64,000 nt of DNA from Bradyrhizobium sp. LMTR 3 (lineage in GTDB: Bacteria; Pseudomonadota; Alphaproteobacteria; Rhizobiales; Xanthobacteraceae): the NCBI RefSeq assembly GCF_001693485.1, contig NZ_MAXC01000012.1:62001-126000 (forward strand), read 5' to 3'. The notes under the pieces are model-generated. The model was not told the DNA's origin, made no database searches, and saw only the letters and a list, made by a program, of their open reading frames with translations. The translations under genes were made by a program, and so were the position numbers. This document shows positions 7,900-15,951 of the stretch, piece after piece (the first letter of the stretch is position 1; the number at the start of each line of letters is the position of its first letter).

Positions 7900-9117
7900 T
7901 CAATTGCCGGCGCTGCGTGGCGAATGCACATGCTCAGGGCGCACGCCTAAGCCCACAAACCGCGCCGTGATGCCCTGCAGCCAGGGCACCGCGGTGACCA
8001 GCCGCATGACCAGCGGGACCTTCAGCGGCTGATTGCCCGGCTGCAGCGCCGCGTTCACGATGTTGTTCTGCACGACGACCTGCATCCGCTGCGTCATCCG
8101 CACCGGAAACGCGCGCCGCCGGCGCACCGCGTCGAGCTCGTCTTCGGACGGGTAGCCACTTACCAGCTTCGACGCCAGCAGGTTCGCCGTCGCCACGGCA
8201 TCCTGAATCGCGAGGTTGACGCCGACGCCGCCGATCGGCGACATCGCATGCGCGGCGTCGCCGATGCACAATAGCCCCGGCCGCGTCCAGCGCTTCAGCC
8301 GGTTGACCGCTACCGTCAACAGCTTGACGTCGTCCCAACTCTTCACCTCGGCAAGTCCCGGTTTCAGGATCGGCGCCATGCGCGCGATGTCGTCGAGCAG
8401 CGCGGGCAGTCCCCTCGCCTTGACCGCGTCGTATTCTCCTTTGGGAATGACGAACGCGCATTGCCAATAATCGCCACGGTCGAAGGTCACCATCATCTTG
8501 CCGGGATCGACCCGGGCAAACAGGCTCTCGTTTTCGTTCTCCCGCTTGCCGGCGCGAAACCACAAGACGTCCATCGGCGCGCCGATTTCCTCGATCTCAA
8601 GGCCGGCGCGTTCGCGCACCAGCGAATGGCGCCCGTCGCAGGCAACGGTCAGGTCGGCCTCGATGTCGAGGATGCCATCCGGCGTCTTCGCCTTCACGCC
8701 CGTGACGCACTCGCCGTCTCGAACGAGATCGATCGCTTCCGTCGACATCATCACCTTGAGCGAGGCGAACCGCTTGCCGCTTTCGCGCAGGAAATTGAGA
8801 AAATCCCACTGCGGCATGAAGGCGATGAAAGGATATTTGACGCGAAGCCTGCTCAGGTCGGCGATCCGCACCGTTTCCCCGCCGAACATGCCTTGCATCT
8901 TCTGCAAGCGCTGGTGCGGCAGTTTCAGGAAGCCGTCGATCAGCCCGAGTTCGTCCATCACCTGCAGCGTCGAGGGATGCACGGTGTCGCCGCGAAAATC
9001 GCGAAAGAAGTCGGCGTGCTTCTCCAGCACCACGACATCGATGCCGGCGCGGCCCAGCAGATATCCGAGCATCATTCCGGCCGGCCCGCCGCCGACGATA
9101 CAGCAACGTACTTTCAC
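7900..9117 (-). CDS. FAD-dependent oxidoreductase, PHBH/UbiH-type monooxygenase fold
   Basis: About 405 residues from a GTG start at 9117, chosen because CAGGAG lies 6 bases upstream; the longer frame lacks a site. The dinucleotide-binding motif IVGGGPAGM is at the N-terminus. The family's CDGRHSLVRE (DG motif) lies mid-protein, and LCIGDAAHAMSPIGGVG (GD motif) contacts the flavin. These mark a class A flavoprotein hydroxylase. The organic substrate is unknown. It is a lone gene followed at its start by a repeat (9254-9353). Confidence 0.88.
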   Translation of the reverse strand: MKVRCCIVGGGPAGMMLGYLLGRAGIDVVVLEKHADFFRDFRGDTVHPSTLQVMDELGLIDGFLKLPHQRLQKMQGMFGGETVRIADLSRLRVKYPFIAFMPQWDFLNFLRESGKRFASLKVMMSTEAIDLVRDGECVTGVKAKTPDGILDIEADLTVACDGRHSLVRERAGLEIEEIGAPMDVLWFRAGKRENENESLFARVDPGKMMVTFDRGDYWQCAFVIPKGEYDAVKARGLPALLDDIARMAPILKPGLAEVKSWDDVKLLTVAVNRLKRWTRPGLLCIGDAAHAMSPIGGVGVNLAIQDAVATANLLASKLVSGYPSEDELDAVRRRRAFPVRMTQRMQVVVQNNIVNAALQPGNQPLKVPLVMRLVTAVPWLQGITARFVGLGVRPEHVHSPRSAGN

Positions 9118-9253
9118 CGCTCGCTCCTGTCGCCGATTTGCCCGGCGAGGCAGCATCGATCATTGGCGCGTCATCGGCAATACACTGTGGTGCCGGAAAA
9201 GCGCGGCGCCTCGGGCGCAATGTGGTCGCGAGAACACCAACACGCACTCACTT

Positions 9254-9353
9254 GTCGTCACCCGCGAAAGCGGGTGATCCAGTATTCCAGAGACGTCAAT
9301 GATGAAACCGAGAAGCCGCGGCGTACTGGATCCCCGCCTGCGCGGGGATGACG
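9254..9353. repeat. Intergenic repeat, family F (CCCCGCG-GGGGATCCAGTA type)
   Basis: Two inverted arms, GTCACCCGCGAAAGCGGG followed by TGATCCAGTATTCC, and GCGTACTGGATCCC followed by CGCCTGCGCGGGGATGACG, enclose about 40 bases. Each arm is itself a hairpin. This is a common Bradyrhizobium/Rhodopseudomonas intergenic element. It lies between the FAD gene start and the caspase-like gene end. Confidence 0.75.
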
Positions 9354-9368
9354 ATGGTGTGTGCGTCG

Positions 9369-10865
9369 CTACCGCCTAAAACTCTTGATCTCCGACACGC
9401 TGCCGTCGCGATAGGTCAATTCCACCGAAACCGATTTGGTCGCCGGCGCGAGCTTCAAATAGGGCTGCGCATCGTGTGGAATGACGCTGGGATCGCGCGT
9501 GTTGCAAGGCGGCATTTTCAGCACCTTGTCGGGCACTGCACTGTCGATGCCGACGCGCACTTCGCGGATCGCGCAGCGGTACGACATCAGGTGCGTATAG
9601 TAGACCAGAAGCCCGTTGTACTCGCGGAACGACAGCCAGCTCGTCGCGGTCATATCGAGGATCTTGCGCTGGTCGCGGATCAGCGCAGCCTCGGGATCGA
9701 ACCGGATCGGGAACGGCCCCTGCAACTCTCCATTGGCGTCGACATAGCGCACCTGGATGACGGCCGCCGCTGCATCGGCCGGCAGCTCGACCGACGGGTT
9801 GGGCATCCGCTTGCGGGTCCGCGGATCGAGCGTATCCATGAAGCCGGTCTCGCGGAAATCGCCGCTATCGCCGATCCGCCAGGAAATGCCGAGCGTCGGA
9901 TCGGCGATCGAAAACACCACGGTCCAGCCGCCATTGTGGCGCGAGAACATCGCGATCGGCGCGTTGACGGAATCGTTCTGCGGCTGCAGGCGCTGTACCG
10001 GAGGCAAAGCTGCAAGCTTTTGCAGCGGCTCGGCGGGCTTCGCCGCCTCGGGCTGGGCCTTCGCCAAACCATTCAGGAAAACGTCGTCGACCATCTGGTC
10101 GAAGTAAACCGGGATCTGCTTGTGGCGGACGGTCTCTGCCAGTTCGCTGACCGCGCGCCGCGTGCGCTGCGCGACCTGCACGAGATTGACGCCGGGCTGC
10201 GTCAATTCCTTCGCGAAGGTTCGCGTGAACACCGAGTTCGGGTTGGCGTCGTCATTGGAAAGCCGGTCGAGCGCGGTCTGCCGCGGCCCGGCCGAGAAGA
10301 TCGAGAACACGCCTTCGGGCAATTGCGTCATCGGCGCGAGACCGCCGCCACCGGCAACCGCACGCGTGCCGGCGCGCTCGAACGGATTGTTGCGGCAGGC
10401 ATCGAACACCAGGATGGCGGTGCGCACCTTGCGGTTCTGCATCCGCTCGATGATGCGGTCAGCGAGAACAGAGGCATCGCGCACGAGCTCTTCCTGGCCT
10501 TCGGTCGCCGCCGGCACGTCCGTCGGCAGCAGGAAATTCTGGCCCGCGATTTCAAAGCCGTGGCCGGCATAGAAGAAGAACGCGGTGTCGCCGGCGTCGA
10601 CCGCCTTGTCGAACGCCAGCAACGTCTGGCTGAACGCCTGCCGGTTCTGGTTTTCCGCCACCATCACGGTGAAGCCGAGTTGCTTGAGCGTATCGCCCAT
10701 GGTGCGGGCGTCGTTGACCGCCTTCTGCAGCTTGGGCACGTTCCGGTAGTCGTTGTTGCCGACCACGAGTGCAACGCGCTTCTCGGCACAGGCCGGGACG
10801 GCGAAGGCCGCCATGCACGCCGCAAGGCTCGTCACCGCGAGCAATCTGGAAAGCCAACCCTTCAT
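9369..10865 (-). CDS. Secreted caspase-fold (peptidase C14) protein
   Basis: A 498-residue protein. The start MKGWLSRLLAV has GGGGGA upstream. The signal peptide ends near AVPACA-EKR. The caspase-like domain spans about residues 30-260: RVALVVGNNDYRNVPKLQ, the catalytic His in FFFYAGHGF (about 100) and the catalytic Cys in LVFDACRNNPF (about 155), so both dyad residues are present. A linker leads to a C-terminal domain (about 310-498) of beta-rich character that I cannot name. Bacterial C14 proteins (orthocaspases) usually cleave after basic residues (family knowledge); the targets here are unknown. Export is inferred from the signal peptide. Confidence 0.85.
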   Translation of the reverse strand: MKGWLSRLLAVTSLAACMAAFAVPACAEKRVALVVGNNDYRNVPKLQKAVNDARTMGDTLKQLGFTVMVAENQNRQAFSQTLLAFDKAVDAGDTAFFFYAGHGFEIAGQNFLLPTDVPAATEGQEELVRDASVLADRIIERMQNRKVRTAILVFDACRNNPFERAGTRAVAGGGGLAPMTQLPEGVFSIFSAGPRQTALDRLSNDDANPNSVFTRTFAKELTQPGVNLVQVAQRTRRAVSELAETVRHKQIPVYFDQMVDDVFLNGLAKAQPEAAKPAEPLQKLAALPPVQRLQPQNDSVNAPIAMFSRHNGGWTVVFSIADPTLGISWRIGDSGDFRETGFMDTLDPRTRKRMPNPSVELPADAAAAVIQVRYVDANGELQGPFPIRFDPEAALIRDQRKILDMTATSWLSFREYNGLLVYYTHLMSYRCAIREVRVGIDSAVPDKVLKMPPCNTRDPSVIPHDAQPYLKLAPATKSVSVELTYRDGSVSEIKSFRR

Positions 10866-11250
10866 CGAAATCCCCCAGCGCACGAATGGTCCTGGTTTGG
10901 GCCGTGCAAAGCCGCTTCATGCCATAGTCGGCACCCCGATGCCCACGGTTCAACGGCTCCGGTTGATAGGAATACAGCGGCTCGGTTTGACGGCCAAATG
11001 ACGGTTTTCGCCGTTATTTGTGCGAAAACATTAAGCTTTTTCGCTATATGGTCAGTTCCCAGATTGACTTTGGCCATTTCGACCCTATGTTCGCGCTCAA
11101 CGCGGCCTTGGATCGAAACGCGATTCCTTAGGTTAGCCGCTCGTCTGCGTAAGTCAGAGCCCCCAGCTTTTCAAAAGCGCGCCGTTTCGGGGCAAAACGC
11201 GACAGCCTTTTTACCTTCGATTCCGAACGGCGGTGTCGACTAGAGGCTCA
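10866..11250. other. Intergenic region and probable 5' leader of the DEAD-box gene
   Basis: No gene is supported in these 385 bases. GTTTTCGC (11004-11011) pairs with GCGAAAAC (11022-11029), giving an 8-bp stem with a 10-base loop. A T-rich stretch (AAGCTTTTTCGCTATATGG) follows, and about 220 bases remain before the helicase ATG. A long structured leader fits the known autoregulation or cold induction of many RNA helicase genes, but this is inference. Confidence 0.5.
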
Positions 11251-12735
11251 ATGTCTTTTTCCCATCTCGGTCTTTCCGATAAGGTCCTCGCCGCAGTTGC
11301 GGCTACCGGTTACACCACCCCTACTCCCATCCAGGAACAGGCAATCCCCCCCGTTCTGGCCCGCCGCGACGTCCTCGGCATCGCCCAGACCGGCACCGGC
11401 AAAACCGCCGCCTTCGTCCTGCCCATGCTCACTTTGCTGGAAAAGGGCCGCGCCAGGGCACGGATGCCCCGCACCCTGATCCTCGAACCGACCCGCGAAC
11501 TTGCGGCACAGGTGAAAGAGAACTTCGACAAGTATGGCGCCGGCCAGAAACTCAACGTTGCGCTTTTGATCGGCGGCGTCTCGTTCGGCGACCAGGATTC
11601 CAAGCTGACCCGTGGCGTCGACGTCCTGATCGCAACTCCCGGCCGGCTGCTCGACCACACCGAGCGCGGCGGCCTCCTGCTCACCGGCGTCGAACTGCTG
11701 GTCATCGACGAAGCCGACCGCATGCTGGACATGGGCTTCATCCCCGATATCGAACGTATCTGCAAGCTGGTGCCGTTCACGCGCCAGACCCTGTTCTTCA
11801 CCGCGACGATGCCGCCGGAAATCAGCCGCATCAGCGAAACCTTCCTGCACAATCCTGAACGAATCGAAGTCTCGCGGCCGGCAACCACGGCGACCGGCGT
11901 GTCGCAGTTCAAGGTCAACGGCGGCCGTGAGCCGCACGAGAAGCGCGAGCTCCTTCGCCGTCTGTTGCGCGACGCCAAGGACCTCAACAACGCGATCATC
12001 TTCTGCAACCGCAAGCGCGAAGTCGCCGTCGTTCACAAATCGCTGCAGAAGCACGGCTTCAGCGTCGGCGCCCTGCACGGCGACATGGACCAGTCGGCGC
12101 GCACCGCGGCGCTCGATCAATTCCGCAAGGGCGAGATTCCGCTGCTGGTGGCCTCCGATGTCGCCGCCCGCGGCCTCGACATTCCCGCCGTCAGCCACGT
12201 CTTCAATTTCGACGTGCCGCATCACGCCGACGACTACGTGCACCGCATTGGCCGAACGGGGCGCGCCGGACGCGCCGGCACCGCGATCTCGATCGTGACG
12301 CCGCTCGACAGCAAATCGATCGCTGCAATCGAACGGCTGATCGGGCAAACCATTCCCCCCGCCGAAGGTGATTACGCCGTACATTCGGACTCGTCCGAGG
12401 AGTCCGATCAGCCGCGCGAACATCGCGCGAGGGAAGGCTCGCGCGGCGGGCGCAAGCCGCGGCGCGAACGCGAGCCGCGACACGCCAGGGATCCTGATAA
12501 GCGCCGTGACAAGAGCGCCGATCGCGAACCGCGGCATGCCAAGGGCACGGGCCGCAGTGCCAGGCCGCAGCCGGAGGCCGCCGCCTTCTCGTCGTCCGCC
12601 CCTGCGCAGCCTTCGCGCGTGCCCTCGATCGGGCGACCCGAACCGCGGCGCGCCCACCGCGAGGTCGAATCGGAGCCCGCCGATCACTCGCACCTTCCCG
12701 CATTCCTGTTGCGGCCCATTCGCGCTCGCGTCTGA
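11251..12735 (+). CDS. DEAD-box ATP-dependent RNA helicase (RhlE/CsdA-like)
   Basis: About 494 residues from MSFSHLGLSDKVL; a GTG 18 bases upstream is less likely because AGAGG lies ahead of the ATG. Motifs in order: Q motif (TPTPIQEQAIP), I (AQTGTGKTAAF), Ia (PTRELA), II (VIDEADRML), III (FTATMP), V (ASDVAARGLDIP) and VI (HRIGRTGRAGR). The last about 110 residues are Arg/Glu-rich and disordered, likely an RNA-binding tail. It remodels RNA duplexes in ribosome assembly or RNA decay. A long leader precedes it. Confidence 0.93.
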   Translation: MSFSHLGLSDKVLAAVAATGYTTPTPIQEQAIPPVLARRDVLGIAQTGTGKTAAFVLPMLTLLEKGRARARMPRTLILEPTRELAAQVKENFDKYGAGQKLNVALLIGGVSFGDQDSKLTRGVDVLIATPGRLLDHTERGGLLLTGVELLVIDEADRMLDMGFIPDIERICKLVPFTRQTLFFTATMPPEISRISETFLHNPERIEVSRPATTATGVSQFKVNGGREPHEKRELLRRLLRDAKDLNNAIIFCNRKREVAVVHKSLQKHGFSVGALHGDMDQSARTAALDQFRKGEIPLLVASDVAARGLDIPAVSHVFNFDVPHHADDYVHRIGRTGRAGRAGTAISIVTPLDSKSIAAIERLIGQTIPPAEGDYAVHSDSSEESDQPREHRAREGSRGGRKPRREREPRHARDPDKRRDKSADREPRHAKGTGRSARPQPEAAAFSSSAPAQPSRVPSIGRPEPRRAHREVESEPADHSHLPAFLLRPIRARV

Positions 12736-12862
12736 CAACCGTCGATTTGCTGCGGCCGGAACTGTTTACCGGCCGTTCATCCTCCTCCGTTAACCTGCGG
12801 CGATAATTTAATCATTGCTGCACGGCAACGACCGGCGCTGCTCGCTATTGGGGACGGGATCA

Positions 12863-13930
12863 GTGGTCAAGCTGCTGGACGAGCACGAACGCACGATGGC
12901 GTTTGCCGAAGTCGCGTTGGGCCAGATCAAATCCCTCAGGCAGACCGCCGTCCCGCGCAACTATGAAATCTGGTACGTCTACGCGACCGGATACAATGCT
13001 CCCCTCAACAAAATCATCAACGAGACGCTGGCGCGCAACGGCAAGCTGAGCGAGTCCGATCTCGAACAGATCTACGAAACCTATCTCTCCCACATCAAGG
13101 CCTCCGACCGCATCGACAAGGTCGGCGCGCGTGTGATCGGCGAGATCGACGACGTGATGGGCCTCATCACCGAGGCACTCAGCATGTCGGAGAGCTATGA
13201 CGCCAAGCTGAGCGGCGCGAACGAAAAACTCAGGAACGCCAAAAGCCGCGATCAGATCAAGGCGATCGTCGACGGCCTGGTGAAATCGACGCGCGAGATG
13301 CGCGGGACCAACAAGGCGCTGGAGAGCCGGCTCGCGCTGTCCAGGACCGAGATCAGCAATCTGCAGCACAGCCTCGAAGCGATCCGCGCTGAGAGCTTGA
13401 CCGATCCGCTGACCGGATTGGGTAATCGGAAATATTTCGACCGCTCGATCGAGATGGCGGTGCGGACGGCGATGGCGAGCGGTGAACCGCTGTCGCTGAT
13501 GATGTTCGACATCGACCATTTCAAATCGTTCAACGATTCCTACGGCCATCTGACCGGCGATCAGGTGCTGCGGCTGGTGGCAATGTCGCTGAAGCAAACC
13601 ATCAAGGGCCAGGACATCACCGCCCGCTATGGCGGCGAGGAGTTCGCGGTGGTGCTGCCGAATACCGGGCTGCGTCAGGCGCTGACGGTCGCCGACCACG
13701 TCCGCCGCGCCGTCATGGCCAAGGAATTGAAGAAGAAATCGACCGGCGAAATTCTTGGCCGCGTCACCATCTCGGTCGGCGTCTCCATGCTGAAGCCGGA
13801 CGACGACACGGATTCGCTGATCGAGCGCGCCGATGCTTGTCTCTACGCCGCCAAGCGCAACGGCCGCAACCGTGTGGTCTGCGAAGTCGACCCCGAATAC
13901 GCCGCCGAGACCCGCAGCCAGGTCGCGTGA
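12863..13930 (+). CDS. GGDEF-domain diguanylate cyclase
   Basis: About 355 residues from a GTG preceded by GGGGACGGGATCA. The N-terminal about 180 residues are helical and soluble, with no membrane segment and a coiled-coil stretch ahead of the catalytic domain. The GGDEF domain carries TDPLTGLGNRKYFD, MFDIDHFKSFND and the active-site signature YGGEEF (about residue 257). It should make cyclic di-GMP from two GTP. The inhibitory I-site five residues upstream reads KGQD rather than RxxD, so product inhibition may be weakened. An intergenic repeat begins 8 bases after its stop. Confidence 0.9.
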   Translation: MVKLLDEHERTMAFAEVALGQIKSLRQTAVPRNYEIWYVYATGYNAPLNKIINETLARNGKLSESDLEQIYETYLSHIKASDRIDKVGARVIGEIDDVMGLITEALSMSESYDAKLSGANEKLRNAKSRDQIKAIVDGLVKSTREMRGTNKALESRLALSRTEISNLQHSLEAIRAESLTDPLTGLGNRKYFDRSIEMAVRTAMASGEPLSLMMFDIDHFKSFNDSYGHLTGDQVLRLVAMSLKQTIKGQDITARYGGEEFAVVLPNTGLRQALTVADHVRRAVMAKELKKKSTGEILGRVTISVGVSMLKPDDDTDSLIERADACLYAAKRNGRNRVVCEVDPEYAAETRSQVA

Positions 13931-13937
13931 TCTCACT

Positions 13938-14040
13938 CCTCATGGTGAGGAGGCGCAACGCGCCGTCTCGAACCATGAGGCCCCGCCTGTGGCCTACATC
14001 CTTCGAGACGCCCGCTTCTCGCGGGCTCCTCAGGATGAGG
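13938..14040. repeat. Intergenic palindromic repeat, family A, copy 2
   Basis: CCTCATGGTGAGGAGGCGC at the left and GCTCCTCAGGATGAGG at the right, with GTCTCGAACCATGAGG and CATCCTTCGAGACG inside. Its right end supplies the last codons and the TGA of the tfoX-like gene that reads leftward into it (14030-14032). Confidence 0.88.
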
Positions 14041-14482
14041 ATCTTTTCTTTGGCTTCTTCTTGGTTGCAGCCTTCTTAGTCACAGTCTTCTTCGGCTTCT
14101 GCGCGACCACGGCCTTGCTCGAAACCTTCGGCTTCGCCGCCTTGCGCGCCTTCGGCCGCTTAAGCAGGGCCGCGCGTTGCGCCGCTGCCAGTGCAGCCCG
14201 CGCCCATTCGGCCAACTCCTCGGAGTCGTCGAACAGACGCGCCGGCAATTGCCAGTACGAGTTCACGGTAACGGTCTTGGCCCGAGTTTGATACTGAAAC
14301 GGCGTTGAACCTTCCGCTTCAAATTGCGGAATGGTTTGCTCGTCCGCGCGAAGGTAAAGCCCGGCGCGCAGCGAAAGCGCGAAATTGGTGCCATCGGCAG
14401 AAATGCCGTACCCGGAGAACATCCGGCGGATGGTAACCGGGCCGAAATCGGCGAACAGGTCGATCAGGAAATCGCGATCCAT
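14030..14482 (-). CDS. TfoX/Sxy N-terminal domain protein with Lys-rich tail
   Basis: About 150 residues from MDRDFLIDLFADFGPVTIRRMFSG; a GGGCAGG site lies upstream and the eight residues before this Met are not conserved-looking. The first about 100 residues match the TfoX N-terminal domain (RRMFSGYGI, LYLRADEQT, FQYQTRAKTV, SYWQLPARLFDD). The last about 45 residues are Lys/Ala/Pro repeats that may bind nucleic acid. Sxy/TfoX regulates competence in gammaproteobacteria; the alphaproteobacterial role is unknown. The stop codon and final serines come from the flanking repeat, and another copy of the same repeat lies at the gene start. Confidence 0.83.
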   Translation of the reverse strand: MDRDFLIDLFADFGPVTIRRMFSGYGISADGTNFALSLRAGLYLRADEQTIPQFEAEGSTPFQYQTRAKTVTVNSYWQLPARLFDDSEELAEWARAALAAAQRAALLKRPKARKAAKPKVSSKAVVAQKPKKTVTKKAATKKKPKKRSSS

Positions 14483-14507
14483 ATTGGCGCCTGCCCTAGA
14501 CCTCACC

Positions 14508-14611
14508 CCTTATGGTGAGGAGCCGCGTAGCGGCGTCTCGAACCATGAGGCCGCTATCTCGCCCGCGGCCATCCTTCGAGACACGCGCAATGCGCGCTCC
14601 TCAGGATGAGG
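14508..14611. repeat. Intergenic palindromic repeat, family A, copy 3
   Basis: CCTTATGGTGAGGAGCCGC at the left and GCTCCTCAGGATGAGG at the right, with GTCTCGAACCATGAGG and CATCCTTCGAGAC inside. It has the same orientation as copy 2; together they bracket the tfoX-like gene. Confidence 0.88.
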
Positions 14612-14630
14612 TCCGCGCATGCGGCGAGAC

Positions 14631-15017
14631 CTACACTTTCGCCGGGGTCAGTTGAACCGACTCGCCGCAGCCACAGGCGGAAACCTGGTTCGGGTTGTTG
14701 AAGATGAACTGCGCCTGGAGCTTGTCGGCCTTGTAGTCCATCTCGGTGCCGAGCAGGAACAGGACCGCCTTGGGATCGACCAGGATCTTGACACCCCTGT
14801 CCTCGACGACTTCGTCGGTCGGGCGGATCTCGTGGGCGTATTCCACCGTATAGGACTGCCCGGCGCAGCCGCCGTTCTTGATGCCAACGCGCAAGCCCAC
14901 GATCTCGGAATCGGCACGCTTGGTCAGCTCCGTGATCCGCGCGGCGGCGGCCTCGGTCAGCTTCATCACCTGCGGGCGCGGCCGCGGCTTCGGCTTGGAC
15001 TGGACGGTGGTATCCAT
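14631..15017 (-). CDS. sufA: A-type Fe-S carrier (SufA/HesB/IscA family)
   Basis: 128 residues from MDTTVQSKPKP (GGAG upstream). The HesB fold starts at MKLTEAAAARITELTK. The three ligand cysteines of A-type carriers are all present: one in KNGGCAGQSY and two in VSACGCGES. It accepts clusters from SufBCD and hands them to apo-proteins. It is the last member of the suf locus, 139 bases after the VOC gene, so it may have its own promoter. Confidence 0.92.
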   Translation of the reverse strand: MDTTVQSKPKPRPRPQVMKLTEAAAARITELTKRADSEIVGLRVGIKNGGCAGQSYTVEYAHEIRPTDEVVEDRGVKILVDPKAVLFLLGTEMDYKADKLQAQFIFNNPNQVSACGCGESVQLTPAKV

Positions 15018-15156
15018 TGCAGTCGATCTCCGGCGTCGCAGGGTAGCGACCAACTATGACGAACTATAATGCCATTAAAGTAACAACGAAATTCCCACTG
15101 TGAAGGTCTCTCGTCATGAACTCACTCAGAACCCCTCGAAACGCTCCGCGGGCTTC

Positions 15157-15570
15157 CTAGTAAATCTTCCAAATTCCCGGCGTCGCCAGTTCCAGCAAAT
15201 GGTTATCCGGGTCGCGGAAGTAGATGCTTTTCCCGCCGCGCGGCCAGTCCGTCCTGCCTTCGATCGCGACATCGTGCTCGCCGAGTGTCTTTTCCCACAG
15301 CGGCAGCTCGGCCACCGGAATGGCAAAGGCCATATGAATGGGGCCGCTGCCATCATGCGGCGGAATGGTGCCGCCGGGGAGTCGGATCGTCTCAGGCACC
15401 GAGCCGCGGCGAAACAGCAGCAGCACGCTTCGTCCACCGACATCGAAAGCAGCGAACCGCGGATCCGCCGTCAGCGCTTCCAGACCCAGCACCTCCTCGT
15501 AGAACGCGCGGGCGCGGTCGAGGTCATCGACATAGAGTGCAGTCTCGATGACGCCGGATAGCTTGGGCAA
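15157..15570 (-). CDS. VOC family protein (glyoxalase/bleomycin-resistance fold)
   Basis: 137 residues starting at a TTG, with AAGGGATCC inside the 9-base gap to the preceding sufT stop. One VOC module pair is visible: ETALYVDDLDRARAFYEEVLGL at the N-terminus and HMAFAIPVAELPLWEKTLGEH with YFRDPDNHLLELATPG at the C-terminus. The terminal Glu of HLLELA is a usual metal ligand. The substrate is unknown. The tight spacing implies co-transcription with the suf genes. Confidence 0.85.
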   Translation of the reverse strand: MPKLSGVIETALYVDDLDRARAFYEEVLGLEALTADPRFAAFDVGGRSVLLLFRRGSVPETIRLPGGTIPPHDGSGPIHMAFAIPVAELPLWEKTLGEHDVAIEGRTDWPRGGKSIYFRDPDNHLLELATPGIWKIY

Positions 15571-15579
15571 CGGATCCCT

Positions 15580-15951
15580 TCACCACATGTTGAGGACGAG
15601 GCGCGCCTCGTCGGACATCCGATCCGGCGTCCAGGCCGGATCCCATACCAGATTGACATTCACGACACCGACGCCGGGCACGCTGGCGATCGCGTTCTCC
15701 ACCATGGTCGGCAGTTCGCCGGCCGCCGGACAGTTCGGCGTGGTCAGCGTCATCGTCACGTCGACGCTGCGGTCGTCCTTGAGGTCGACCTTGTAGATCA
15801 GGCCGAGTTCGTAGATGTCGGCCGGAATTTCCGGGTCGAACACCGTCTTCAGCGCGGCGACGATTTCGGTGCCCAGCCGCTCGGTCTCCTCCGGCGGCAA
15901 CGCCGAGTTGGTTTCCATGTTGGCGGTTTTGACTTCGGCCGTGTCACTCAT
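15580..15951 (-). CDS. sufT: SufT / MIP18 (DUF59) Fe-S maturation protein
   Basis: 123 residues. The DUF59 core is KTVFDPEIPADIYELGLIY, followed by VTMTLTTPNCPAAGELP with the conserved Cys, and VNLVWDPAWTPDRMSDEAR. Its ATG overlaps the TGA of sufS (ATGA, 15948-15951). SufT helps Fe-S cluster delivery under high demand (family knowledge). About 20 extra N-terminal residues precede the domain. Confidence 0.92.
   Translation of the reverse strand: MSDTAEVKTANMETNSALPPEETERLGTEIVAALKTVFDPEIPADIYELGLIYKVDLKDDRSVDVTMTLTTPNCPAAGELPTMVENAIASVPGVGVVNVNLVWDPAWTPDRMSDEARLVLNMW

Noticed and set aside
9254..9353. CRISPR-like repeats
   Set aside because: Only one pair of inverted arms, no regularly spaced units and no cas genes; it is an intergenic palindromic element.
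9348..11243. 631-codon plus-strand frame over the caspase-like gene
   Set aside because: Antisense of a gene with signal peptide and catalytic dyad; composition typical of a shadow frame.
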